Source: Herbidospora mongoliensis
Lineage (GTDB): Bacteria > Actinomycetota > Actinomycetes > Streptosporangiales > Streptosporangiaceae
NCBI RefSeq assembly: GCF_001570545.1
Contig: NZ_BBXD01000012.1
Coordinates: 275,194 to 339,193, forward strand
DNA: 64,000 nt
Reading direction: 5' to 3'
The notes beneath the pieces were generated by a model. That model saw nothing but the letters and a program-made list of their open reading frames with translations, was not told where the DNA came from and did not search any database. Position numbers and translations under genes: made by a program. Below are positions 37,565-46,800 of this stretch, piece after piece; positions within the stretch are counted from its first letter, which is position 1; every line of letters starts with the position of its first letter.

Positions 37565-38002
37565 TCAGGTGATCAAACGGGTGAGGACGATCGCGCTTTT
37601 GGTCCTGGTCACGAAGGGCTCGGCCGCGATGCGCTCGATGACCTGCTCGACGTGCCGGACGTCGGTGGCGCGGATGTGCAGCAGCGCGTCGGCCTCGCCG
37701 GTCACGGTGCAGGCGCTGACCACTTCGGGGTGCCGGGAGACGGCCAGGCCGATCTCGGCGGGGGAGGTCTTGCCCCGGCAGAACAGTTCGACGTAGGCCT
37801 CGGTGGTCCAGCCGAGGGCGGAGGGTTCGACGCGGGCGGAGAATCCGGTGATGGCCCCCTGCTGGACCAGTCGGTCGACCCGCCTTTTCACCGCAGGGGC
37901 CGACAGGCCGACCTGTCCGCCGATCTCCGCATATGTCGACCGGGCGTCGTCTACGAGGGCCCCGATGATCGCCCGGTCTAGCTCGTCCAACTTCACGAGC
38001 AT
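37565..38002 (-). CDS. Lrp/AsnC family transcriptional regulator
   Basis: The 145-residue regulator has an AsnC-type helix-turn-helix (LDRAIIGALVDDARSTYAEIGGQVGLSAPAVKRRVDRLVQQG, about 8-50) and an RAM/ligand domain (ALLHIRATDVRHVEQVIERIA). It sits directly upstream of the dimethylargininase-rocD genes on the same strand and probably controls them in response to an amino acid such as arginine; this is inference from position. Confidence 0.88.
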   Translation of the reverse strand: MLVKLDELDRAIIGALVDDARSTYAEIGGQVGLSAPAVKRRVDRLVQQGAITGFSARVEPSALGWTTEAYVELFCRGKTSPAEIGLAVSRHPEVVSACTVTGEADALLHIRATDVRHVEQVIERIAAEPFVTRTKSAIVLTRLIT

Positions 38003-38027
38003 CTGTATACCGCCTGGCGGTGCCCGC

Positions 38028-38669
38028 TCACCGGGCGGGACGCGCCCGCGCGAAGTCGGGTGCGGCGCGGTCGAGCAGGTCGAAGGCTCTGACCACTTCC
38101 CTTCTGAGGTCGGGCAGGATCGTTTCGGGGGTCTCGCCGGCCGTGCGGCGGGCGTAGTAGGACGAGGCCGTGATGCGGACCACGGCGCAGGTGACGGCGG
38201 CGATGATCCGGGGCGTGATGTCGCCGGGTTCGGTGCCGGCCTCGTCGGCCAGGACCTCGGCGAGGATCTGCTCTCTTCGCTCGTGGAGTTCCCGGGTGCG
38301 GGAGAGCAGTGACGGCGAGTCGTTGATCATCTTCGCGACGAGCTCGCTGCCCTCGGAGGTGCCGTAACGCCAGTCGCCGGTGTCGACGGCGTCGAGGAGG
38401 TCACGGCGGATCGCGTCGACGGCCGACTCGCCCGGGTTCCGGTTCCGGACCACGACGGCGAGGAGCTGCTCTGCCTCGTCCATGCGGTCGAGGCAGAGGT
38501 CCTCCTTGGTCTTGAAGTAGTTGAAGACCGTGTTGACCGACACGTCGGCGACCCTGGCGACCTCGGCGACGGTGACGTTGTCGAAGCCGTGGTGCAGGAA
38601 CAGGCCGGTCGCGATGTCCGAAATCCTGAGCCGGGTCTCCCGCTTCTTGCGCTCACGGAGGGTCTCCAT
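38028..38669 (-). CDS. TetR family repressor of the adjacent ABC exporter
   Basis: The 213-residue regulator has an N-terminal TetR helix-turn-helix: ISDIATGLFLHHGFDNVTVAEVARVADVSVNTVFNYFKTKEDL. Its C-terminal domain is divergent, as usual. It faces the ABC exporter genes across 55 bp containing a 24-bp imperfect palindrome, so it most likely represses the exporter and itself. Confidence 0.88.
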   Translation of the reverse strand: METLRERKKRETRLRISDIATGLFLHHGFDNVTVAEVARVADVSVNTVFNYFKTKEDLCLDRMDEAEQLLAVVVRNRNPGESAVDAIRRDLLDAVDTGDWRYGTSEGSELVAKMINDSPSLLSRTRELHERREQILAEVLADEAGTEPGDITPRIIAAVTCAVVRITASSYYARRTAGETPETILPDLRREVVRAFDLLDRAAPDFARARPAR

Positions 38670-38692
38670 GCCGGGAATCCTACCAAACTTGT

Positions 38693-38716
38693 AGTGACAC
38701 CAAATTTGGGGTTACT
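38693..38716. promoter_or_regulatory. TetR operator overlapping the exporter promoter
   Basis: A 24-bp imperfect palindrome is centred on CCAAATTTGG (38700-38709), with two mismatched pairs. ACCAAACTTG (38682-38691) repeats its left half 17 bp upstream. TACTCT (38713-38718) ends 6 bp before the exporter ATG, suggesting a leaderless transcript whose -10 the repressor would cover. Confidence 0.72.
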
Positions 38717-38724
38717 CTAAAAAT

Positions 38725-39453
38725 ATGATCGAAGCGAGAGCGCTGAGAAGGACCTTCAAGGGTGTGGAGGCGGTGCGGGGCATCGACCTCGACGTCCACG
38801 AAAGAGAGATCGTCGGGTTCCTGGGGCCGAACGGGGCCGGGAAGACGACCACGTTGCGGATGCTGACCACCCTCCTCAAGCCGACGTCAGGCACCGCCAC
38901 CGTGGCGGGGCACGACCTCGTCTCCGACCCCTCGGGGGTCCGCAAATCCATCGGGTACGTCGCCCAGGGCGGGATGTTCACGCCCCTGTCGCTCATCGGC
39001 GCGGAGTTGCGGTTGCAGGCCCGCCTCTACGGACACTCCGCCCGGGAGGCCCGGCGGCGGGTGGGGGAGGTGCTGGAGCGGGTCGACCTGGCCGGGTTCG
39101 AGAACCGTTCGCCCGCCTCGCTGTCGGGCGGGCAGGCGCGGCGGGCCGACCTGGCGCTGGGGCTGGTGCACACGCCGCGGGTGCTGTTCCTCGACGAACC
39201 CACCAACGGGCTCGACCCCCGGGCGCGGGCCGAATTGTGGTCCTACATCCGCGGGCTGAAGACCACGATCTTCCTCAGCACCCACTATCTCGACGAGGCC
39301 GACGCGCTGTGCGACCGGGTGCTGATCATCGACGGCGGCCGGATCGTGGCGTCGGGGTCACCGGCCGAACTCAAGCGCGACCATGCGGTGGGAACCCTCG
39401 ACGAGGTGTTCCTGACGGTGACGGGGCGGCCGATGGAACAGGTCGCGGCTTGA
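38725..39453 (+). CDS. ABC exporter ATPase (DrrA type)
   Basis: The 242-residue ATPase has Walker A GPNGAGKTTT (about 35-44), signature LSGGQARRADLALGLVHTP, Walker B VLFLDEPTNGLDPRAR, and STHYLDEADALCDR, as in daunorubicin/multidrug exporters. It lacks the roughly 80-residue C-terminal extension of long DrrA forms. The ATG appears leaderless. The permease follows after 139 bp. Confidence 0.92.
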   Translation: MIEARALRRTFKGVEAVRGIDLDVHEREIVGFLGPNGAGKTTTLRMLTTLLKPTSGTATVAGHDLVSDPSGVRKSIGYVAQGGMFTPLSLIGAELRLQARLYGHSAREARRRVGEVLERVDLAGFENRSPASLSGGQARRADLALGLVHTPRVLFLDEPTNGLDPRARAELWSYIRGLKTTIFLSTHYLDEADALCDRVLIIDGGRIVASGSPAELKRDHAVGTLDEVFLTVTGRPMEQVAA

Positions 39454-39592
39454 CCGGGAAATGGTCAGCGGATTTGTGCGGAAGTAGGTTTTCGGATTTC
39501 TCCGGACGCCTTCGTCGGAGGGGTGCCGGCGGTCAAACGATCAACGGCGGGAAACGCCCCCCAATTTCGGCTGACTCGAAGGAGGTCATCGG

Positions 39593-40312
39593 ATGACTGC
39601 GTTTGTTGTGGCGGCGCATTATCTCCGCGAAACGTACCGACACAAGTTTGTTATCTTTTTCGGTGTCGTTCAGCCCGCGCTCTATCTGGTCTTCTTCGGG
39701 CCGGTGTTCACCGGCGCCGGGATCGGCGACTGGGACGTGCTCGTCCCCGGGCTGCTGATGCAACTCGCGCTGCTGACCTGCGGGCTCACCGGATTCAACA
39801 TCGTGTTCGACCACCGGTTCGGGGTCCTCGAACGGCTCCGGGTCACGCCGGCCAGCCGGTTCGCGCTGCTCGTGGGCCGGGTCATGAAGGACGCCGTGCT
39901 GCTGCTGGTGCAGGCGGTCATCCTGCTCGTGCTGGCCGCCGCCTTCGGGCTGCGGGCGTCGCTGCCGGGCATGGTCGCCGGGCTCGTGCTGGTGGTGGCG
40001 ATGGCGCTGGGGCTGGCGGCCCTGTCGTACGCGGCGGCTCTGACGTTGGGAGACGAGCTGTTCGCGCCGGTCGTCGGCACTGCGGTGGTGCCGCTCCTGC
40101 TGCTGTCGGGAGCGCTGCTCCCGATGGGTGGAGCTCCAACTTGGCTGGACGTCGCCTCGCAGGCCACCCCGTTCCGGCACGTCGTGGATGCGTTGAGGGC
40201 GCTGTTCGCCGGCTCGGTGGAGGGCCTCGGGTGGGCGGTCGTCGGGGTGGGGCTGTTCCTCGCGGTCGCGCTTCCGCTGGCGACCCGGGTGTTCAACCGG
40301 GAGAACGCCTAG
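39593..40312 (+). CDS. ABC-2 type exporter permease
   Basis: The 239-residue protein has about six membrane helices and the ABC-2 pattern of DrrB-like permeases: HRFGVLERLRVTPASRFALLVGRV in the cytoplasmic loop and VVPLLLLSGALLPMGGAPTWLDVASQATPFRHVVDALRAL near the end. With the upstream ATPase it should form a drug or lipid exporter. AAGGAGG precedes ATG 39593. The 139-bp gap before it contains no clear feature besides that ribosome-binding site. Confidence 0.9.
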   Translation: MTAFVVAAHYLRETYRHKFVIFFGVVQPALYLVFFGPVFTGAGIGDWDVLVPGLLMQLALLTCGLTGFNIVFDHRFGVLERLRVTPASRFALLVGRVMKDAVLLLVQAVILLVLAAAFGLRASLPGMVAGLVLVVAMALGLAALSYAAALTLGDELFAPVVGTAVVPLLLLSGALLPMGGAPTWLDVASQATPFRHVVDALRALFAGSVEGLGWAVVGVGLFLAVALPLATRVFNRENA

Positions 40313-40536
40313 CCCATCAGGTGATCGAACCGCCCCGACTTGATTTCGGTCAGCATCGCGGTCAGCGCCTCGGCGCCGAAGACCAGGGCCGGGCCCTCCG
40401 GGTCACGCGAGTTGCGCAGCGCCGTGGTGCCGTCGGGCAGGCGGGCGAACTCCACACAGCTGCCGTTCGGGTTGCTGTGACTGCTCTTCACCCAGTCTGC
40501 ATGCCGCAGCTGACCTGAATTCGGGACGTATCCCAT
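40309..40536 (-). CDS. DUF397 protein
   Basis: The 75-residue protein has the DUF397 signature: WVKSSHSNPNGSCVEFARLPDGTTALRNSRDPEGPALVF. In actinomycetes DUF397 genes lie next to XRE-type regulators and behave as partner pairs with developmental or antibiotic roles. ATG 40536 has GGGAGG 4 bases before it. It is downstream of the XRE gene, behind its own promoter-operator. Confidence 0.9.
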   Translation of the reverse strand: MGYVPNSGQLRHADWVKSSHSNPNGSCVEFARLPDGTTALRNSRDPEGPALVFGAEALTAMLTEIKSGRFDHLMG

Positions 40537-40578
40537 CGCGCCTCCCATGTGTTGAGAGGGCCACCCTATTGGGTCATC

Positions 40579-40598
40579 TGCACGTGCATCGGAGATTA
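40579..40598 (-). promoter_or_regulatory. promoter-operator of the DUF397 gene
   Basis: The perfect palindrome TGCACGTGCA (40579-40588) is followed 4 bp later by AGATTA, which is -10 TAATCT on the minus strand. The palindrome would cover the transcription start. 18 of these 20 bp recur upstream of the neighbouring XRE gene (41608-41627). Confidence 0.65.
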
Positions 40599-41504
40599 CA
40601 GCGAGGCTCTGATCTCCATCAGCAGATCGCGGGTCTGGCGGGCCTGGTGGGCCTCCACGCACAGGCTGTTCATGACCTGCATGTAGCGGTCGACCTCATC
40701 CAGTTTCTCCAGGTAGAGGGCACTGGTGAGCTGCTCGAGGTAGACCACGTCGGGCAGTTCGCGCTCGTCGAAGCGCAGGATCGTGAACGGGCCGCCGGCG
40801 GCCGCGTGGCCACCCCGGTCGAACGGCACGATCTGCAGCGTGACGTGCGGGTGGTCGGTCATCTCCAGCAGGTGGTCGATCTGGGCCTTCATGACCGCGC
40901 GCCCGCCGAGCGGGCGGCGCAGGGCGGCCTCGTCGATGACGGTCCAGAGCTTCACCGCGTCGCCGCCCTGGAGGCGGGCCTGCCGGGTCATCCGGAGCGC
41001 GACCCGGCGGTCGATCTCCTCGTCGGGGGCGCCGCCGTTGCCGAGCAGGATGACGGCGCGGGCGTAGTCGGGGGTCTGCAGGAGGCCGTGGACGAACTGG
41101 ACCTCATAGGCCCTGATCACCGACGCGGCCTCTTCCAGGCCGACGTACATCTCGAACCAGGAGGGGAGCAGGTCGCTGTACTTGTGCCACCAGCCCGGCG
41201 AGTTGGCCTGCCGGGCCAGGGCGATCATCGCGTCGCGGTCGGCCGAGTTGGTGACGCCGTAGAGGGTGAGCAGGTCGGCGACGTCGCGCTCCTTGAAGCT
41301 GACCCGGCCGAGCTCCAGGCGGCTGATCTTCGCGTGGGAGGCCCGGATGACGTGCCCGGCGTCTTCGGGGGAGATGCCCTTGGCCCGTCGCAGCCGCCGG
41401 AGCTGGGCGCCCAGCAGGATGCGGAGCACCGTGGGACCACCACGGGAGTACGACAGTACGCCGGCGGCGGGATCCGGATCAGCGGTCACGACAGTCTCCA
41501 GCAC
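40596..41504 (-). CDS. XRE family regulator with DUF5753 domain
   Basis: The 302-residue protein has an N-terminal XRE helix-turn-helix (LGAQLRRLRRAKGISPEDAGHVIRASHAKISRLELGR, about 31-67) and a C-terminal DUF5753 domain (YEVQFVHGLLQTPDYARAVI; GGPFTILRFDERELPDVVYLEQLTSALYLE). It is the standard partner of the DUF397 gene downstream. Identical 20-bp promoter-operators in front of both genes suggest it controls itself and its partner. Confidence 0.9.
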   Translation of the reverse strand: MLETVVTADPDPAAGVLSYSRGGPTVLRILLGAQLRRLRRAKGISPEDAGHVIRASHAKISRLELGRVSFKERDVADLLTLYGVTNSADRDAMIALARQANSPGWWHKYSDLLPSWFEMYVGLEEAASVIRAYEVQFVHGLLQTPDYARAVILLGNGGAPDEEIDRRVALRMTRQARLQGGDAVKLWTVIDEAALRRPLGGRAVMKAQIDHLLEMTDHPHVTLQIVPFDRGGHAAAGGPFTILRFDERELPDVVYLEQLTSALYLEKLDEVDRYMQVMNSLCVEAHQARQTRDLLMEIRASL

Positions 41505-41555
41505 GAGTCAGCACGAGTAGGGCATTTCCTTAGCCAGTGCATCATTGTCGCATCA

Positions 41556-41604
41556 GCGGCTCTTGGCAAACAGTCACCATTCATAGGAAAACACCAAGAG
41601 CCGC
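41556..41604. terminator. long-loop inverted repeat between MMPL and XRE genes
   Basis: GCGGCTCTTGG (41556-41566) pairs perfectly with CCAAGAGCCGC (41594-41604) over 27 bases. It starts 20 bp after the MMPL stop and lies in the predicted 5-prime leader of the XRE transcript. It could terminate the MMPL transcript or fold in the XRE leader; no T-run is present. Confidence 0.5.
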
Positions 41605-41607
41605 CAT

Positions 41608-41627
41608 TGCACGTGCATATGAGATTA
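41608..41627 (-). promoter_or_regulatory. promoter-operator of the XRE gene
   Basis: TGCACGTGCA palindrome (41608-41617), 4 bp, then AGATTA (minus-strand -10 TAATCT, 41622-41627). It matches the element at 40579-40598 at 18 of 20 positions. It overlaps the MMPL stop codon and lies about 104 bp upstream of the XRE start. Confidence 0.65.
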
Positions 41628-43730
41628 TTTGTGGATTAGTGCAGATTCCTTGTGAACCGACGTGGCGGGTAGCGCGTCGTGGTGTTTCACCTCGGGCAGC
41701 AGCCGGTCGAGCCAGCCCGGCAGCCACCAGTTGGCCCGCCCGAGCAGCGCCATCGTGGCCGGGACCAGCACCAGCCGGACCAGCGTCGCGTCGATCAGCA
41801 CCGCCACCGCCATGCCCACGCCGGTCGTCTTCACGGTGACGTCAGGGTCGAGCGCGAAGCCGACGAACACCGCCACCATGATCGCGGCGGCGCTGGAGAT
41901 GACCCGGCCGGTCGAGGACAGGCCGCGGATCACGCTGCCCTTGGCGTCGCCGGTGGCCAGGTAGTCCTCCCGGACCCGGGAGAGCAGGAACACCTCGTAG
42001 TCCATCGACAGGCCGAACAGCACGGCGAACATCAGGATCGGCACCCAGCTCGACACCGAGGCGCCGTGCGGCAGACCGACCAGGGCGGCCCCGGCATCGG
42101 TCTGGAACACCACAGTGATCACGCCGTACGCCGCCGCGACCGACAGCAGGTTCATCACCGCGGCCTTGAGGGCGACGACGGGGGCCCTGAACATCACGGT
42201 CAGCAGGAGCAGCGACAGGACCACCACGAACGCGACCACGACCCAGAGGCGTTCGGCCAGCCGGTCGGAGATGTCGCCGAAGACCGCGACCACTCCGGTG
42301 ACCATGACGCCGTCGGGGAGGGTGGCGCGCAGATGACGTACGAGATCGGTGGTCCTCTCGTCCTGCGGCCCGGTCGTGGGCTCGACGGTGATCACGGCGG
42401 CCTCGCCCTGAGTGATCGGCGGCGCCACGGCCTTGATCCCCTCGGCATCGCGCAGTTGTGAGCCGACGGTGTTGGTGAGGGAGGCGTTCATCGCCAGCAC
42501 GATCGGGCCGTTGGCCCCCGGACCGAACTCCTCGGCGACCAGGTCGTAGGCGACGCGGGTGGTCTTGCTCTCGGGCTGGGTGCCGGCGTCCTGCGGCCAG
42601 GTGCGCATGCCCAGCATCGGCGCGGCCAGCGCCAGCAGCACCACGATCGCGACCAGCGCCGACCGCTTCGGGCGGTTGCCCACCCACTCGGCCCAACGGG
42701 CGGTGCGCGTGGTCTTGCGTGAGGGAGGCTGGACCAGGCCCAGGCGCTCCCTGCGGGGGAGCACCCGGCGGCCCGCCAGGCCCAGCATCGCCGGGACCAG
42801 CGTGATCGAGGCGATCATGACCGCGCCGACGGTGGCGAAGGTGGCGTACGCGAACGAGGCGTAGACCGGCAGCGTGGACAGGTTCAGCCCGAACAGCGAG
42901 ACCAGCACGGTCAGGCCCGCCATCAGCACCGAGGTCCCAGCGGTCGCGGTCGCGTGGGCCGCCGCCTCCTTCGGCGACAGGCCCGCCCGCAGCGCCTCGA
43001 CGTGCCGGCTGACCAGGAACAGGGCGTAGTCGATGCCGACCCCGAGGCCGACCATCGTGGCGATCGTCGGGGCGATCGTGGAGATCTCGATCAGCCCGGC
43101 CAGCAGGGTGACGATCGCGGTGCCGACGCCCAGGCCCATCATCGCGACCAGGAGCGGCAGCCCGGCCGCGACCAGCGAGCCCAGCCCGACGAGCAGGATG
43201 ATCAGAGCGGCCACGATGCCGGCGGCCTCGGCGACGCCGCTCGGCACCGAGACGTTCTCCGGCATCTCACCGCCGAACGCGACGGTGTAACCGGCGTCCT
43301 TCGCGGGGGCGGCGGCCTCGGTGAGCGCGTCCACGCCCTCGGAGCCCTGGAAGTCGGTGACCGGGACGCGGTAGCCGATCTCGATGAGCGCGGTGTCGCC
43401 GTCGGCCGAGATGTGCGGTGGGGCGACCCGGGAGACGTGGGGCATCGCGGTGAGCCGGCCGGTCAGGGTGGCGAGCAGGTCCTGCGGCACCTTCTCCGTG
43501 CCGTGGACGACCACCCGCGAGCCGGCCCCGGCCATGTCGGGGAAGTGCTCCTCCAGGAAGTCCTTGCCCGCCTGGGAGGGGACGCCGGGGACGTCGTAGT
43601 TGTCGTGGGGGGTGCCGCCCGCCGCCAGCGACAGGCCGGTCACCGCGACGAGCGCGACCAGCCAGGCGGCGAGAGTGCGCCACGGGTGGGCGGCGGCCGC
43701 GCCACCGAGGCGGCCGAGCAAGCGTGACAT
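41625..43730 (-). CDS. MMPL family RND-type exporter
   Basis: The 701-residue membrane protein has the MMPL topology: helix 1, a large external domain (about 40-170), a helix bundle with VGLGVGIDYALFLVSRH (about 230), then a second external domain and VLFGLSMDYEVFLLSRVRED near 585. The two GxxxDY motifs are the proton-relay signatures. Actinobacterial MMPL proteins export lipids or siderophores and some drugs. It lies 96 bp downstream of the SARP regulator on the same strand, so it may be a target or co-transcribed. Confidence 0.92.
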   Translation of the reverse strand: MSRLLGRLGGAAAAHPWRTLAAWLVALVAVTGLSLAAGGTPHDNYDVPGVPSQAGKDFLEEHFPDMAGAGSRVVVHGTEKVPQDLLATLTGRLTAMPHVSRVAPPHISADGDTALIEIGYRVPVTDFQGSEGVDALTEAAAPAKDAGYTVAFGGEMPENVSVPSGVAEAAGIVAALIILLVGLGSLVAAGLPLLVAMMGLGVGTAIVTLLAGLIEISTIAPTIATMVGLGVGIDYALFLVSRHVEALRAGLSPKEAAAHATATAGTSVLMAGLTVLVSLFGLNLSTLPVYASFAYATFATVGAVMIASITLVPAMLGLAGRRVLPRRERLGLVQPPSRKTTRTARWAEWVGNRPKRSALVAIVVLLALAAPMLGMRTWPQDAGTQPESKTTRVAYDLVAEEFGPGANGPIVLAMNASLTNTVGSQLRDAEGIKAVAPPITQGEAAVITVEPTTGPQDERTTDLVRHLRATLPDGVMVTGVVAVFGDISDRLAERLWVVVAFVVVLSLLLLTVMFRAPVVALKAAVMNLLSVAAAYGVITVVFQTDAGAALVGLPHGASVSSWVPILMFAVLFGLSMDYEVFLLSRVREDYLATGDAKGSVIRGLSSTGRVISSAAAIMVAVFVGFALDPDVTVKTTGVGMAVAVLIDATLVRLVLVPATMALLGRANWWLPGWLDRLLPEVKHHDALPATSVHKESALIHK

Positions 43731-43826
43731 GGGGGATCGTCCTCTCCTGAAGCTCCATTTCTGCCTGTCCAGAGTCGGCCGGACCGCTTGGCCGCCTCTT
43801 GGGGCGGGCTTGGAGAGAGGACGTTC

Positions 43827-46800
43827 CTAACCTGCGGGCAGGGCCGCCAGGGCTTTCTCCGCGTCGGCGGCCCAGATCGGGGCGCCCCAGAACCGGGCCC
43901 TGTCGATGGCGTGCCGATAGTGTCCGGCGGCCTCGTCGAGGTCGCCGAGCCGGACCGCCAGGTCGCCGAGGATGTGGGCGACCGGGCGCAGCGTGACCGA
44001 CATCGAGGCCGCGCCCGGCAGGATGTCGCGCAGCGGGAGCAGCAGCTCGCGGATGTCGCGCACCTGCTCCGGCGTGCCGACCCGGGCCACCGCGAGACCG
44101 CGCAGGCCCAGGTAGAGGGAGTAGTAGAAGTCGACCCTGATGACGCCGAGCTGGTGTCGGATGTCGGCGGCCTCCTTCATCCGGCCCTCCCGGCTGAGCG
44201 CCAGCGACAGCAGGTCGGCGACGATCGCGCCGTACTGCTCGTAGAGGACGTAGGCGACGTCGGCGTACTCGCCGTGGCGGTCCTGGCTGACCCGCAGGGA
44301 GAACAGGGCCAGCGCGTGCGCGCCTTCGGCGTTGGGGGAGCCCTTCCTGGCCAGCAGGCTGAAGGAGGCGGCGTAGGCGGCCTCGGCGGCCTCCAGGTCG
44401 CCCGCGACGTGAGCCAGGGTCGCGTAGGCGACGTTGACGACCTCGCGGGCCTCGATCATCTGGTACGCGGTGGCGATGTCCCCGGCCGACTTGAGGTGGC
44501 GGTGCACGCCCGGCAGGTCGGCGAGGATCCAGCAGGCACGGGCGGAGATGAACTCGGCGTACCACCGGTAGGCGACCATGTCGTCGCGGTGGCGGCTGAC
44601 CTCCGACAGCTGCGCGGCCAGGTCGTGGACCCGCTGCGGCTCGAGCTCGAAGGGGGTCTCCTTCAGCTGCACGGTCAGGCTGAGCGCCTGCACCGCGGGG
44701 TCGCCGAGCGTGGCGGCCAGCGCGGTGAGTTCCTCGGCGGCCTCGGCGGCGCGCGGGTCGCCCTCGTTCTCCAGTTCCGCCACGACCATCTCCAGCAACC
44801 GGCTGCGGGTCACCGGCTCCAGGTCGTCGCGCCGCAGCAGGCCCCGGATCATGCCGACCACCCGCTCGTCGACGTAGGCGTAGGGGCGGATCAGCCACGG
44901 GGTGGCCTCGGTCCAGCAGGAGAACGCGGCGATCAGCAGGTCGTCGCGCCCGGCCGCCTGGGCGACGTCGGCGGCGCGCTGGCGGGTCTCCCTGGCCGGG
45001 CCGACCGCGCCGCCCAGCACCTGGACCCGGATGAGCGCGCTCAGCAGTTCGACCAGCCGGGCGTCCCGGTCGCCGATCGACTGGGCGGGCAACCGCTCGA
45101 ACGCCGTCAGGGCCTGCTCGTAGAGTTCGATGGCGGTGTCGTAGGCGTACCGCCGGGTGGCCAGTTCGGCGGCCTTGACCGAGTAGGCGACCGCGCGTTC
45201 GGCGGTGGCCGAGGTGCCCGCGCGGGCGTAGTGGTGGGCCAGCGCGGCGTGGTCGTCGGGGTGCAGGGCGGCCAGGGCGTCGGCGACGCGGGCGTGCATA
45301 CGGGTGAGCCGCACCTGTGACAGGTCGTGGTAGAGGGTGTCGCGGACCAGCGCGTGGGTGAACCGCACCCGGCCCGGCGACGGCTCGGTGAGCAGGCCGG
45401 TCAGCACGCCCGCCTCCAGGGCGTCGAGCACGCCGTCCTCGTCGGCGTCGGCGGCGCCCACCAGCACCTCGACCTGGGCCTCCCGGCCGACGGCGGCGGC
45501 GAGCCGGAGCACGGTGACGGCCGGGGCGGGCAGCCGGGCCAGCCGGCGGCGCAGTACGTCGCGCACCCCCTCGGGGACGCTCCTGGCCACGCCCGCCAGG
45601 CTGCCCTCGGAGGCCAGGAGGCGGGCGCTCTCCCGTACGTAGAAGGGGTTTCCGCCGGTGCGCTCCGCGATCCAGGCGACCGTCCCGGCCTCGACCTCGC
45701 GTCCGCAGACCGAGGTGACCAGGCGTTCGACGTCGCCTTCGGACAGGCCGTCGAGGTGGAGCCGGGTGGGGGAGCGGGCGGCGAGGGCGGCCAGCGCGTC
45801 TTCCTGGGCGTCGGTCACGTCGGAGGGCCGGAAGGCGGCCACCAGCAGCACCCGCGCGTTCGTCAGCTCCTCGGCCACCGCGACCAGCAGGCCGAGCGTC
45901 TCGGTGTCGGCCCGGTGGAGGTCGTCGAGCACGATCGCCAGCGCCCGGCCCTGGGTGACGGCGCGCAGCCAGGCACAGGCGGCGCGGTGCATGCGGAACC
46001 GGCCGGTGGCGGCGTTGTCGGCGTCCGGGCGCGCGTCGCCGAGCAGCGGGGCGAGGGCCTCGGCGTGCTCGTTCAGCGGGGTGATCTCGGTCAGCGGCGC
46101 GAGCGCCTCGATCCAGGCCCAGGCGGGCGGCGCGCCCTCGGTCTCGGGGCAGCGCCCGGTCGCGATCAGCCAGGTGGCCGGGTCGAGGTCGTCGGCGATG
46201 CGGGCCATCAGGGTCGACTTGCCGGCGCCCGGCTCGCCGCTGATCAGCACCACCTCGGCGTCTCCGGCGGCGGCGCGGGCGGCGGCCTCGGTGATCTCGG
46301 CCAGTTCCAGGTCGCGGCCCACGAACAACGGCCCGGCGGGATCGGTCCAGTTCTCGGCCTGGGGCATGGCGATCGTGGCCGGCGCGCGGTCGGCCGGTTC
46401 GGGCGCGCGGGTGGCGGCGTGCAGCGGGCCGAGCCGCTGCGCCAGCACCGCCTCTTCCAGTTCGACCAGGGCGGGGCCGGGGTCCAGGCCCAGTTCGTCG
46501 ACGAGGGTGGCGCGGGCCCGGCGCAGCGCGGCGAGCGCGTCGGCCTGGCGTCCGCTGCCCCACAGGGCCAGCGCCAGCAGCCGCCACCCCTCCTCACGCA
46601 GGGGTTCGCGCCGCGTCAGCATCTCGGCCGCCGGTACGGCGTCCGCCGGCGGCGCCGACCGGAGGGTCGTGTCGACCAGCAGTTCCTGTGCGACCAGGCG
46701 GAGCTCGGTCAGCCGGGCGGCTTCGGCGACGGCCCACTCCTCGTCGGCGAACTCGGCGAACGCCGCGCCCTGCCAGTTGCCCAGGGCGTCGCTCAGCAGC

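Noticed and set aside
43267-46587. 1106-residue minus-strand frame overlapping the SARP gene and the start of the MMPL gene
   Set aside because: It is Arg/Pro/Gly-rich in a shifted frame of the real SARP regulator and shows no domain pattern.
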